Part shown: one piece after another, positions 25,932 to 36,064 of the stretch
Position numbering within the stretch: position 1 is the stretch's first letter
Layout of the letters: every line of letters starts with the position of its first letter
From: CAWBVG01 sp963792175
GTDB lineage: Bacteria; Acidobacteriota; Vicinamibacteria; Vicinamibacterales; CAVVIG01
DNA: 64,000 nt
NCBI GenBank assembly: GCA_963792175.1
Contig: CAWBVG010000033.1
Coordinates: forward strand, 186,001 to 250,000
Direction: 5' to 3'
Program-made: the position numbers and the translations under genes
The notes under the pieces: generated by a model
Databases searched by the model: none
What the model saw: the letters and a program-made list of their open reading frames with translations, nothing else
Told to the model about the DNA's origin: nothing

Positions 25932-26828
25932 CTACCGTTTGCCGGCCGGCGCCTGCAGATCGAGCGACACGAGATAGTCCGAGAACTTGCCGGCGAGATC
26001 CGGCCGGCGCAGCGCGAAGTAGACCACCGCTTTCAGGAACCCGAGCTTGTTGCCGGTGTCGTGGCGCACGCCTTTGACTTCGCAGGCGTAGATCGGACGC
26101 GTCTTCAGCAGCTCGCGCAGGCCGTTGGTCAGCTGGATTTCTCCGGTCCGATCGCTCTTGGTCGCCGCCAGGGCCGGGAAGATGTCCGGCGTCAACACGT
26201 AGCGGCCGATGATCGCGAGGTCTGACGGCGCTTCTTCGCGCGGCGGTTTCTCCACGAGATCGCGCACGCGGTGAATCCCGTCGCCGAGATGCGCGCCCGG
26301 CTCGATCGCGATGACGCCGTAGCTCGAGATGTCTTCGCGCGGCACGCGTTCCACGGCCAGCACGGGACCGTCGAGCCGCTCGAAGACGTCGATCAGCTGC
26401 TTGATCGCCGGCGGCTCCGCGTCGATCACGTCGTCGCCGAGGATGACGGCAAACGGCTCGTTGCCGACCAGCTCGCGCGTGACGAGCACGGCGTGGCCGA
26501 GGCCGAGCGGCTCGCCCTGGCGGACGTAGGCGAAGTTGATCAGGTTGGAGATCTTGCGGACTTCCGCGAGCTGATCGCGCTTGCCGCGCGCCTCGAGAAA
26601 CGTCTCGAGCTCCACCGAGACGTCGAAGTGATCTTCAATGGCGTTCTTGCCGCGGCCGGTGACCAGGATGATGTTGTCGACGCCCGAAGCCACGGCTTCC
26701 TCGACGCCGTACTGAATGATCGGCTTGTCGACGAGCGGCAGCATTTCCTTGGGCTGCGCCTTCGTGGCTGGCAGGAAGCGGGTACCGAGACCGGCGGCCG
26801 GGAACACGGCCTTGCGCACTGAAGGCAT
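25932..26828 (-). CDS. galU: UTP-glucose-1-phosphate uridylyltransferase
   Basis: 298 aa from ATG 26828 (MPSVRKAVFPAAGLGTRFLPAT), with the nucleotide-binding GxGTRFLPxTK loop. Further motifs are EMLPLVDKPIIQYGVEEA, ILGDDVID and GEIQLTNGLREL. It makes UDP-glucose for surface polysaccharides and nucleotide sugars. The longer frame to 26867 would overlap the divergent serS start, so the inner ATG is preferred; it leaves a 37-bp shared promoter region. The frame is intact. Confidence 0.95.
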   Translation of the reverse strand: MPSVRKAVFPAAGLGTRFLPATKAQPKEMLPLVDKPIIQYGVEEAVASGVDNIILVTGRGKNAIEDHFDVSVELETFLEARGKRDQLAEVRKISNLINFAYVRQGEPLGLGHAVLVTRELVGNEPFAVILGDDVIDAEPPAIKQLIDVFERLDGPVLAVERVPREDISSYGVIAIEPGAHLGDGIHRVRDLVEKPPREEAPSDLAIIGRYVLTPDIFPALAATKSDRTGEIQLTNGLRELLKTRPIYACEVKGVRHDTGNKLGFLKAVVYFALRRPDLAGKFSDYLVSLDLQAPAGKR

Positions 26829-26865
26829 GCCGGAATCGTAACGTACAATGGTGCGGCGAGGCAGC

Positions 26866-28153
26866 ATGCTCGACCCCGCTTACATCCGCGATCACATCGA
26901 CGAAGTCCGTAAAGGTCTGCGCAACCGCGGCCTCGATCCCGACAAGGCGCTCGAAGAGATCGCGACGCTCGAGACCGCGCGGCGTCGGATCATCCCCGAA
27001 CTCGAGGGGCTGAAGCGCCAGCAGAACACGTCGGGCGACGAGATCGCGCGGGCGAAGCGCCAGGGGAAGGACACCGCGCCCGTGCAGGAGGCAAACCGCG
27101 CGCGCGCGCAGCAGATCAAGCAGATGGGGCTGCAGCTCGACTCCATCGAACACCAGCGCGAGGCGGCGGTCATCGTCCTGCCGAACCTGCCGCACGCAGT
27201 CCGTGCCGGTTGGCAAGACCGCGGCCGACAACGTGGAGGTCCGGCGCCACGGTCGAGCCACGCGCCTTCGATTTCACGCCGGTTGCGCACTGGGATCTCG
27301 GACCGGCGCTCGGCATCATCGACTTCGAGCGCGGCACGAAGGTCGCGGCGGCGCGCTTCTCGGTGTTGAGCGGCGCCGGCGCCCGAATGTCGCGCGCGCT
27401 GATCAACTTCATGCTCGACCTGCACACCCGCGAGCACGGGTATCGCGAAATCGTGCCGCCGTATCTGGCCAACAGCGCGGCGCTGCACGGCACGGGAAAC
27501 CTCCCGAAGTTCGAGCAGGACTTGTTCAAGATCGCCGGCGACTGGGACCTGTATCTGGTGCCGACTGCCGAAGTGCCGTTGACCAATCTCCATCGCGGCG
27601 AAATCCTCGACGGACGCGAACTGCCCATCCGCTACACCGCGCACACGCCGTGTTTCAGGAGCGAGGCGGGATCCGTACGGCCAGGACGTGCGCGGGCTGA
27701 TCCGGCAGCACCAGTTCGACAAGGTGGAGCTGGTCAAGCTCACCACGCCTGAACAGTCCTACGCGGAGCTCGAAACGCTGACGCTCAACGCCGAAGAGGT
27801 GCTCAAGCGTCTCGAGCTGCCGTACCGCACGATGCTGCTGTGCACCGGCGACATGGGCTTTGCCTCCGCGAAGACCTACGACATCGAAGTGTGGCTGCCG
27901 AGCCAGCAGACCTACCGCGAGATCTCGTCCTGCAGCAACACCGAAGCGTTCCAGGCGCGCCGCGCGAACATCAAGTACCGCGCCGGCGGCTCCGGCAAAG
28001 CGGAATTCGTGCACGCGCTTGAACGGCTCGGGCCTCGCCGTCGGCCGCACGCTGATTGCGATTCTGGAGAACTATCAGCAGAAGGACGGTTCGGTGACGA
28101 TCCCGGACGCGCTGCGCCCGTACATGGACGGCCGATCGACGATCGCGAGATAG
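26866..28153 (+). CDS. serS: seryl-tRNA synthetase (frameshifted)
   Basis: The N-terminal tRNA-binding coiled coil begins MLDPAYIRDHIDEVRKGL and includes LEGLKRQQNTSGDEIARAK. Catalytic core pieces lie in different frames: TPVAHWDLGPALGIIDFERG, motif 2 region PIRYTAHTPCFRSEAGS, then YGQDVRGLIRQHQFDKVELVK, motif 3 region EISSCSNTEAFQARRANIKYR, and the tail NGSGLAVGRTLIAILENYQ...GRSTIAR. At least four single-base breaks (near 27195, 27260, 27660 and 28025) are needed to join them. Every family motif is present, so the gene is very probably intact in the organism. It charges tRNA-Ser; one such tRNA is encoded at 45520. Confidence 0.94.
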
Positions 28154-28173
28154 ATCGCGGGTAGCCGCGGCAG

Positions 28174-28883
28174 ATGCTGAAAGTCGAGCTTCACGCCCAT
28201 ACTGCGGACGATCCGGTCGACCGCATTCCCCATACGGCAGTCCAGCTGATCGACCGCGCGGCGCAACTGGGCTATGGCGCGCTGGCGATTACACTCCACG
28301 AACGTCAGCTCGATGTGGCTCCGCTGGCGCCGTATGCGGCCGAACGCGGACTGACGCTGATTCCCGGCGTCGAGCGGACGATCGAGGGTCGTCACGTCCT
28401 GCTCTTGAACTTCCGCCGCGGCGCCGAAGACGTCAACACATTCGACGATCTCGCGCGTCTGCGACAGCGCGAGGCGGGGCTCGTCGTGGCGCCGCACCCG
28501 TTCTTTCCGCTGGGAAGCTGCCTTCGCGGGTGCATGGACCGACACGCGGCGCTCTTCGACGCCGCCGAGGTCAACGCGATGTTCACGGACACGGTGGACT
28601 TCAACCGCGCGCGAAGCGCTGGGCCGATCGGTATGGCAAGCCGCTCGTCGGCAACGGCGACATCCACCGGTTCGTCAGCTCGGGCACGACGTATTCGCTG
28701 GTTGACGCCGAGCCGGACCCCGACGCCATCTGCGCCGCGATCGCGGCCGGCCGCCTGCGCGTCGAGAGCCGGCCGATGCCGTGGACCGACATCGCGCGTG
28801 TCCTCGGTGGCATGGTGCTGGGCGACATCGCGCGCTGGCGGGAGGCCCGCGCGCGGCAGACGGCGACGATCGGGCTGCGGTGA
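28174..28883 (+). CDS. PHP-domain phosphoesterase (frameshifted)
   Basis: The frame starts MLKVELHAHTADDPVDRIPH, with the PHP motif I HxH (HAH). LGYGALAITLHERQ and LIPGVERTIEGRHVLL, motif II-like, follow; then LVVAPHPFFPLGSC. The frame breaks near 28615 and resumes with KRWADRYGKPLVGNGDIHRF and TYSLVDAEPDPDAIC, ending at TGA 28883. PHP enzymes are metal-dependent phosphoesterases acting on phosphate esters or nucleic-acid ends; the substrate here is unknown. It starts 20 bp after serS on the same strand. Confidence 0.85.
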
Positions 28884-28897
28884 CAAAAGGGTTGGAA

Positions 28898-31800
28898 CTA
28901 TTGCACTTCGCTGAGCAGAGATTTGGCGGCCTGCACGTCAGGCGTTTCGAAGCCCTCAGTGAACCATTCGTAGATGGGAGCGAGCGTCGTGCGCGCCGCC
29001 TCTCGGCGGCTTGGCTTGAATAGCCGCGCAAGACTGATCGCCGCTCTCAACTCCAGCCCTTTCGCGTGTTGCGTCCGGGCGATCTGGATCGCTCGCCGCA
29101 GACACTCCACGGCCGCCTCCGAATTGTCGTTGCGCGCCAACAACTCGCCCTTGATCCGATACAGCTCGGCCTCGCAGAAATGCTCCTCGGTGCGATTGAT
29201 GGCCTCAATCGCATCATCCAGCGCGCGCAGGCCCTCCTCTGCCCGTCCGGCGGCGCTGTACGCCTCGGCCATCAAGATCAGATAGTAGGCGCGCTGCTGT
29301 TCGGTTTCGACGTTCCTGTGCGCCGCAAGGCCGGCGCGCATCTGCGCGCACCCGTCCTCTGTCTCACCCTGCATCGCACGCGCCCATCCGCGCATGATCG
29401 TGCCGATTCCCGAATAGTAGGTCAGCCCGTGCTCGTCGGCGTGAAAGAGCATCTTGTCTGTCATGTCCATCACGTGCGCCGCATTGCCGATGAAAGGCCT
29501 CGACGGTGACGGCTATCGAGAGCGTGTTGCAGAGACCGAGCGGGATGGCGCAGCTGTTCGGCCACGCGGAGACCTTCAAGCGTCAACGCCTGTGCTTGGT
29601 TCGGGTAGCCGAGATACAGCAGGACGCGCCCGAGGTGCATGCGATTCAGAATGGCGCCGTAGAGAAAGGCATGCGCAGAATGACGCTTCGGGTCGTACAG
29701 ATCACGCGACCGCGCCGAGGTGTTCGCGCGAGCCCGTGAAGTCGCCGATGAACTGGAGACTGAGCCCCAACGCCCAGTGCGCCTGCACGAGCAGCGCCGC
29801 GTCGCCGCCGCGCTCCGCCTGCTGCAGGCTCTGTTCTGCGAAATGACGCGCCTTTGCGTACTCGGCGCGCACGACGGACACGATCGACAGACCAAACAGG
29901 ACGCGAAACAACTGCACGCCGTCGCCCGCCAGGGCACACAACTCCTGGGCCCGCAGGAAGGTCCGCAGCGTGTCGGTCGCTGCAAACCCCTTGACGGTCA
30001 TCAGCGATGGACCGAGGGTCATCAGGAGCTTGAGCTCCTGACGCGCCCGCTCGGGGGCGTCCCGCGTCCGCCGGTTCACGTCGAGACCCCGCTGACAGAG
30101 AGCGACGGCCTCCTGATTCGCAAAAATCCGAGCGGCGTTTCGAGCCGCCTTGAGGAAATACTCCGACGCGTGCGTCCAGTCGCGCGCCGTTTGAAACAGA
30201 AACGCCAACTCGGATGCGACCTCGGCGAACTGTCGTCGCCGTGGAACGCCAGCAGTGCGGCAGCAACGGCGGCGCTCAATGCCGCCCTGCGGCTCGGCGT
30301 CAGTGTTTCGAAGAGCGCGTTCTGATACAGCACGTGCACGAATCGGTACCTGAGGGTGAGCGTGTGGTCGGGGAGCTCCTCTTCTTCGCGGAACGTCACG
30401 AATCCATAGGTCTGGTCGAGTGATTGCAGCCGCTCCTCCACTTCGCCGGCATCGAGCGTCACTGCGCGGGCGACGACGGCAGAATCGAAGGTCGTACCCT
30501 TGCGCGCTTGCGGCCAGCAGCAATCGTCGATCGGCGTCGCCGAGTTGCGCGATCTTGCGCTGAATCATGCTGCGGACGCTTGCCGGGAGATCGGTCTCGA
30601 TTTCGGGGACCGTCTGCACCAGCGCCCATCGGCCGTCGTGTTGGCCGATCACACGTTTGTCGCGCAGGTAATGAACGACGTCCGTCATGAAGAGCGGGTT
30701 GCCCTCGGTCTTGGTGTGAATCAGCGACGCAAACTGGCTGGGAAATCGATGCCTCGGGAATTCCAGGGCGAGATACTGGTCGATGTCGTCGCGCGCCAGG
30801 AATTCAAGCGGGAGCACCTGACACACGCCGCGCGCCTGCAGGTCCAGCGCCACGGACAGGAACGGATGTTTGCTCAACAGCATCTCGGATGAGCGATAAG
30901 TGGCGATCGACCAGCAGGCGCATCGCGGTCAGTTTCGTCGCGATGAACGAGATGATGTCGACCGTCGACGTATCGGCCCAGTGCAGATCGTCGAGGAAGA
31001 GAACGCAGCGGGACGTCGGTCGAGATCTCGTGAAGAAACGCCGCCAGCTCGCGTTTCATGCGCTCCTGCGAGACGGCCGGCGATTCGGTCAGCATGCGTT
31101 CAACCGACGCGTCGAGCGATACCGCGAGCTGCACGTACCAGGAAGGCGCCATCGTCTTCATCACGCGCCCGATCGACGGCTTGCCGCGTATGAGGCTGTC
31201 GAGCGCTTCGAGAAACGGCAGGTACGCCTCGGCGCCGGCGAGGCGTTCCGAGCAGCGCCCGCGGGCGATCAGGCAGGCTGGGTGCTCAGACTGAAGCTCC
31301 GACCAGGAAGTCCTCGACCAACGTGGTCTTGCCGAGGCCGGCTTCGCCCGTCACGCAGAGCACCAGACCGTGCCCCGCGGTGGCCGACCGAAAGGCGGTG
31401 CGCAGTTGTGCGCGCTCGGTGGACCGCCCGACGGTCTTCCGCGCGGCCAGCGCTGTGGATGACTTCGTGACGACCTGAGATACGACGTGTGTGGACGGCT
31501 CGCCGCCGCCCAGCGCTATCGCGACATCGGCCGCGCTCGGGCGCCGGAGTGGATCCTTCTCGAGCATTCTGAGGATCAGCGTCTCGAGCGCCGGTTGGAC
31601 GGCGGGGTTCAGGCTTGTCGGTGCAGGTGGCTGATCCCACACGATTTGATACATGATCGCCACTTCAGAACCAGCTCTGAACGGACGCCGACCGGTCGCC
31701 ATCTCGTAGAAAATCGCGCCGAGAGAAAAGATGTCAGAAGGGCTGCCGATGCCTTCCGCTTTGATCTGTTCCGGCGACATGTATGCGACGGTGCCCACGA

Positions 31801-32332
31801 GCGTGCCCGGCCGGGTGTGAATGGCCGTATCGGCCGTCGAGTCAGTGGACGCCTCGTTGGCGCTGAGCCGGGCCAGCCCGAAGTCCAGCACCTTGGCGTA
31901 GCCATCATCGCGCACCATGATGTTTTCGGGTTTGACGTCACGGTGAACGATACCGGCGTCGTGCGCGACGCCGAGTGCGCTGGCGATTTGTCGCCCGACC
32001 GGGACGACCGAGTGGAGGCCTTGTGGCCCGCCGATCAGGTGTCTGAGCGTCCGCCCCTTGACGAATTCGAGGACGATGAAGCGTCCAACGTCGGCTTCAC
32101 CGATTTCGTAGATGGTGACGATGTTGGGATGGTTGAGGGCCGAAACGGCGCGCGCCTCCTGCTCGAAGCGCCGGAGGCGCCCGAGATCTTTGGTGAGATC
32201 GGCAGGGAGAACTTTGAGCGCGACGAGTCGTTGAAGACGCGTGTCTTCGGCGAGATACACTTCCCCCATCCCGCCTGCGCCCAGGATTGAGAGGATACGG
32301 TAGTGTGAAATGGTCGACGAGATCACGGGCAC
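28898..32332 (-). CDS. serine/threonine kinase fused to AAA-type ATPase and TPR domain (frameshifted)
   Basis: N-terminal Hanks-type kinase: GAGGMGEVYLAED (P-loop), ALKVL (Lys), HRDVKPENIM (catalytic loop), DFGLARL, YMSPEQIK. Then an ATPase domain begins at about residue 310, with Walker A TGEAGLGKTT and a Walker B-like VLFLDDLHWAD in a neighbouring frame. TEGNPLFMTDVVHYL, typical of these predicted ATPases, follows. The C-terminal half is alpha-helical TPR-like repeats, ending ...YEWFTEGFETPDVQAAKSLL. Overall about 1,140 aa with five or more frame breaks (near 31290, 31000, 30880, 30470, 30240, 29700, 29500). No membrane segment is seen. The layout resembles PknK-like signal-transduction regulators; the signal is unknown. 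Confidence 0.85.
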
Positions 32333-32412
32333 GCCACTGATGAAGCCGAGAACCGAACGATGCGACTGGCAGCGTAACAGAATTGCCGTCGAGCAGATTC
32401 GACGATCTCGCG

Positions 32413-32853
32413 CTAGGGATGTTCGTGCGCCTCGTCGATGAGACGGACCGTCTCAGCGTCTGGCTCGCCGTGAAAATACCTGTCGATGACGCGATGAAAT
32501 ACCGAACCGGCCGGAGACACCGAGGCGAACAGCGTCGCGCAGGATCGCAGCTTCATGTCGTCCGGAAAGCCGAAGATGTCCGCGGCGGAAAGGCCTTCGA
32601 TGCGGACGGCGGCCGCGGCGCACTCCCGCAAACGCGGCCCGAGCAGCGGATGCGCGAGAAACGCCTTCGCTTCGGCCACACTCTTCACCGCGTATTGCTT
32701 CGAGGTCGGGCTGACGCCGAGACCGTCGAATTGCGGGAAGATGTACCACATCCAGTGCGACCGCTTCCGGCCGCTTCTGATCTCGGACAGGGCCTCTTCG
32801 TAGTCATGCTCCTGAGCCCGCACGAAGCGCTGCAAATCGTACGGGTCGACCAT
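32413..32853 (-). CDS. DUF1810 family protein
   Basis: 146 aa with the full-length family pattern: DLQRFVRAQEHDYEEALSEI, GRKRSHWMWYIFPQFDGLG, AKAFLAHPLLGPRLREC, FGFPDDMKLRSCATLF and FHRVIDRYF. These are small cytoplasmic helical proteins found sporadically in bacteria and fungi; function is unknown. It ends 80 bp from the start of the kinase gene and is divergent from the S1-domain gene (64 bp gap). The frame is intact. Confidence 0.88.
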   Translation of the reverse strand: MVDPYDLQRFVRAQEHDYEEALSEIRSGRKRSHWMWYIFPQFDGLGVSPTSKQYAVKSVAEAKAFLAHPLLGPRLRECAAAAVRIEGLSAADIFGFPDDMKLRSCATLFASVSPAGSVFHRVIDRYFHGEPDAETVRLIDEAHEHP

Positions 32854-32917
32854 CGCTCAAGATTACTCCCGTATCCGATCGGCCCGTATAATCACCGCCC
32901 ACTACCAGGAGAGCGCC

Positions 32918-34357
32918 GTGAGCGAATCCGATGAAGACTTCGCCTCGATGTTCGAGGCGTCGCTTCAAGCGAAACATGTCGGGAGAGGCCAGACCATCGA
33001 AGGCACCATCGTCGCGATCGGCGCGGAGGTCGCGTTCGTCGATGTCGGCGGGAAAGGCGAGGCCCTGATCGAAATTGCCGAGCTGAAGAACGACGAGGGC
33101 GCGCTCGAGGTCGCCGTCGGCGACCGTATCCAGGCGGTGGTGACGTCGACCGAGGGTGGACTGACGCTGTCCCGCAGGCTGGCGCGCGGGGCCGCGACCA
33201 ACAAGCAGCTCGAAGACGCGTTCCATAGCCGGCTGCCGGTCGAAGGCCGGATCGAACGCGACGTGAAAGGCGGATACGAAGTGCGCATCGGCGGGCAACG
33301 CGCGTTCTGCCCGTTCTCGCAAATCGACACCGTCCGCACGGCAGATCCGGCGCAGCACGTGGGCCGTGTCTACGAGTTCCGGATCGTCGAATACAAGGAA
33401 GGCGGCAGGAACATGGTCGTCTCGCGGCGCGCGCTGCTCGAGGAGCAGCAGCGAGCCGGCGCGGCCGGCGTCCGTCGATCGATCGTGGCCGGCGCCGTTT
33501 TGACCGGCCGCGTCGCCTCGGTGCGCGAGTTCGGCGCCTTCGTCGACCTGGGCGCCGGCGTGCAGGGCCTGCTCCACGTATCGGAAATGGGATGGTCCCG
33601 AGTGTCGGACGCGTCGCAGGTGGTGACGCCCGGCCAGGAGATCACCGTCAAAGTGCTGCGCGTCGACGACAGCACGCAGAAAATCGCCCTCGGATTGAAG
33701 CAGCTCACCGCCGATCCCTGGACGGCCGTGGAGTCGACCTACGAGGTGGGCCAGGTGCGAACCGGCCGCGTGACGCGCCTTACTGATTTCGGGGCGTTCG
33801 TCGAGCTCGAGCCGGGTATCGAAGGATTGGCGCACGCGTCCACGTTCGCCCCGACGGGTCATTCGAAGGGGTGGTCCCGATCGGTCGCCGTCGGCATGAC
33901 GGCGGCGTTCGAGATCCTCAGCATCGATCTCGAGAAGAAGCGCATCGGTGTGGCGCTCGTCGAAGAGGGCTCAACCCGTGAAGCTGGCGCGTCGCCGCCG
34001 AAATCCGAACTCGTGCCCGGTGCGCGGGTCACGGGCAAAGTCGAGCGTCACGAGAAGTTCGGGGTGTTCGTGTTCCTCGCGCCGGGTCGCACGGCGCTGA
34101 TGCCGTTGAGCGAGACCGGCATGGCGAGGGAAGCCGATATCGCACGGGCGTTTCCTGTCGGCTCGGACGTCGAGGTCGTTGTCCTCGAGGCCGACTCGTC
34201 GGGCCGCCGCATTCGCGTCAGCCGCAAAGCGATCCTGGACGCTCGCGAAGCGGACGAAGTGCGCGAATACGCCGAACGCGCGGATGCCGCGCCGTCGGAA
34301 GGGTTTGGATCGCTTGCCGAGAAACTCCGGGGCGCGCTCAAACCCCGGGAGAAGTGA
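32918..34357 (+). CDS. S1 RNA-binding domain protein (ribosomal protein S1-like, five S1 repeats)
   Basis: 479 aa. Five S1-type OB folds can be seen, starting near residues 25 (GTIVAIGAEVAFVDVGGKGEA), 108 (EGRIERDVKGGYEVRIGG), 193 (TGRVASVREFGAFVDLG), 277 (TGRVTRLTDFGAFVELEPG) and 370 (TGKVERHEKFGVFVFLAPG). Repeats 3 and 4 are the canonical ones with GxFVxL and GLxHxS. GTG 32918 follows AGGAGAGC, a good ribosome site. It may be the true rpsA product, shortened from six repeats, or a second S1-like RNA-binding protein; the window cannot decide. The frame is intact. Confidence 0.85.
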   Translation: MSESDEDFASMFEASLQAKHVGRGQTIEGTIVAIGAEVAFVDVGGKGEALIEIAELKNDEGALEVAVGDRIQAVVTSTEGGLTLSRRLARGAATNKQLEDAFHSRLPVEGRIERDVKGGYEVRIGGQRAFCPFSQIDTVRTADPAQHVGRVYEFRIVEYKEGGRNMVVSRRALLEEQQRAGAAGVRRSIVAGAVLTGRVASVREFGAFVDLGAGVQGLLHVSEMGWSRVSDASQVVTPGQEITVKVLRVDDSTQKIALGLKQLTADPWTAVESTYEVGQVRTGRVTRLTDFGAFVELEPGIEGLAHASTFAPTGHSKGWSRSVAVGMTAAFEILSIDLEKKRIGVALVEEGSTREAGASPPKSELVPGARVTGKVERHEKFGVFVFLAPGRTALMPLSETGMAREADIARAFPVGSDVEVVVLEADSSGRRIRVSRKAILDAREADEVREYAERADAAPSEGFGSLAEKLRGALKPREK

Positions 34358-34368
34358 TGGAGGTCACG

Positions 34369-34800
34369 ATGAAACGGATGCTTGCGATTGTGGCGTGTGG
34401 TCTGCTGGCTGCCGTGATGGCACGGGCGCAGTCGTCGTCGTTGCCGAAGCCGTACAAGGTCGTGTTCGACCTGACGACCGATGATCCGCAGGATCAGGCC
34501 GCCGTGCTCCGCTGGCTGCGTGAAGTCGCATCGGTGAACCCGCAGAACGAGATGGAAGTCGTCATGTACGGGCGCGGCCTCGCGCTCGTCGTCTCTGGAC
34601 GTTCCACGCTCGGCGACGAAGTCAAACAAGCGATCGGCCGCCCGCACGTGTCGTTCAGGGTGTGCGAGATCGCGATGCGCAATCAGAAGCTGGAGAAGAG
34701 TCAGTTGCTGCCGAACGTCGCGACCGTGCCGGACGGCATCGGCGAAATCGTGGCAAGACAGAAGGAAGGGTGGGGCTACATCAAGGCCGTGGCCCACTAG
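34369..34800 (+). CDS. secreted DsrE-like family protein
   Basis: 143 aa from ATG 34369, chosen because GGAGG lies five bases upstream and the sequence then starts with a signal peptide, MKRMLAIVACGLLAAVMARAQS. The mature part reads YKVVFDLTTDDPQ, LRWLREVASVNPQNEMEVVMYGRGLAL, then SFRVCEIAMRNQKL and QLLPNVATVPDGIGEIVARQKEGWGYIKA. This matches the periplasmic DsrE/F-like fold family, with the conserved Cys in RVCEIAM and the GWGYIK C-terminus. Such proteins relate to sulfur relay folds, but secreted versions have no assigned role. It directly follows the S1 gene; its ribosome site overlaps that gene's end. Confidence 0.82.
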   Translation: MKRMLAIVACGLLAAVMARAQSSSLPKPYKVVFDLTTDDPQDQAAVLRWLREVASVNPQNEMEVVMYGRGLALVVSGRSTLGDEVKQAIGRPHVSFRVCEIAMRNQKLEKSQLLPNVATVPDGIGEIVARQKEGWGYIKAVAH

Positions 34801-35040
34801 GCCACTAGTCGGCGCGCTGCCGATCTGCGCATTCCTGCCCGCTCCGCGTGGCAGCTTTGGCCGCCCAATGACGAGATTGAGGGTTCCGGCCTGCGCTGCC
34901 ATCGCCGAGCTCTGCGGTCGCTCGGGCAACCCGCGTTTCACGTTTGGGTTACAGACGGTCGATCCGTGATCTGACACGGGCACTCCATTTGCTCTTCAGA
35001 GACTCAAGAGTTCCAACGGGTCTCCCCGAGGAGGACATCG

Positions 35041-35211
35041 GTGCGCGTGAACAGGCCATCCAAGCCGCCGCGATCGATTCGATATGTGCTTTCCGCGGAT
35101 CGAAAGCTTCAGCGGCTTTCGCTCAGGAGGATATCGGTGCCGGCGAAAAAAGCGAGGAAAGCCAGGAAGTCGACGACGCGATCGATTCGTCCAAAGAACG
35201 TGCCCGACTGA
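35041..35211 (+). CDS. possible small basic protein with two in-frame ribosome sites
   Basis: GTG 35041 lies six bases after GAGGAGG (35028-35034). It opens a 56-codon frame rich in Lys and Arg (MRVNRPSKPPRSIRYVLSAD... ending KKARKARKSTTRSIRPKNVPD). A second GTG at 35137, in the same frame, has its own AGGAGG six bases upstream and would give a 24-residue peptide, MPAKKARKARKSTTRSIRPK. No family is recognised; the composition resembles nucleic-acid-binding tails. The overlapping acidic frame from 34944 has no comparable start signal. The strength of the ribosome sites is the main evidence. The preceding 240 bases (34801-35040) show nothing I can identify. Confidence 0.4.
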   Translation: MRVNRPSKPPRSIRYVLSADRKLQRLSLRRISVPAKKARKARKSTTRSIRPKNVPD

Positions 35212-35281
35212 AACAACAGGGGGTCCGGGCCGTGCCGACGAGCGTGACGTCGATCCCGAGGAGTCCACTCATCCGCGGGCG

Positions 35282-35953
35282 GTGTTCGTTGGCGCGATTT
35301 GCGTCATGGCGGCCGCCGTGCTGATCGCGGCACGCCAGCCATCCCAGCAGACGGAAGGCGCGAGCATCAGCGCGCCGCCGAAGGCCATGCTGCCGGAAGA
35401 AATCGCGCTGCCGAAACCGAGCGCGCCGCCGGTCGCGGCCGCCCTGTCGGCCGCAAGCGTGTCAACGGAACCCGCGGCTCCGACGGCCCGGCTTGAAACC
35501 AAGAAGAGTGTCCCGTCCAAGCCAGTGGTCCGCACGTCTGGCGCAGATACGTCAGTCGAGAAAGCCACGTCAGCCGAAGCCGCCAGGGTCGCGGCGGCTG
35601 AACCTGTATCGAGCACACCGAAGACGGACGCAACGGCGCCGAAGGCGGCCGCGATGGAATCGACGTCGAACGTCGCCGGTCAGACCGTGACGTCAGTCAC
35701 GATCACAGGGTGTGTCGCGAACGACGAAGCGACATTCTGGTTGAAGGATACGTCCGGTGCGGATGCGCCGAAGTCGCGGAACTGGAAGTCGGGATTTCTG
35801 AAGAAGCGCCCGGCGCCGATCGAGCTCCTCGACGCGACACACGCGTTGCGGCTGCCCAACTACGTCGGGCAGCGAGTCGCGGCCACCGGCACGCTCGTCA
35901 ACCGCGAGATGCGGGCGCATTCGCTGCAGCGGGTTGCAGCCTCTTGCAGCTAG
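35282..35953 (+). CDS. membrane-anchored protein with DUF5818-like C-terminal domain
   Basis: About 223 aa if begun at GTG 35282; other starts are possible. An N-terminal helix (VFVGAICVMAAAVLIAAR) anchors the protein. About 110 residues of Ala/Pro/Ser/Thr/Lys-rich linker follow, then a C-terminal domain of about 80 aa. It starts VTSVTITGCVANDEATFWLKDTSG and ends ALRLPNYVGQRVAATGTLVNRE. The pattern (TGCV at the start, fLtD, L...vGqrVavTGtl) resembles DUF5818, a small secreted OB-like domain common in Acidobacteria. Function is unknown. It precedes the ADOP permease by 111 bp on the same strand. Confidence 0.6.
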   Translation: MFVGAICVMAAAVLIAARQPSQQTEGASISAPPKAMLPEEIALPKPSAPPVAAALSAASVSTEPAAPTARLETKKSVPSKPVVRTSGADTSVEKATSAEAARVAAAEPVSSTPKTDATAPKAAAMESTSNVAGQTVTSVTITGCVANDEATFWLKDTSGADAPKSRNWKSGFLKKRPAPIELLDATHALRLPNYVGQRVAATGTLVNREMRAHSLQRVAASCS

Positions 35954-36064
35954 CTCACTAAACAACCGGCACGACTTCACGTGAAGCTTGTCCTCGCCGT
36001 CATCCTGACGTCGATCACGACCGGTCACGTCTGACCGCAGATATACTCGCGTAACGGAGGCCGC

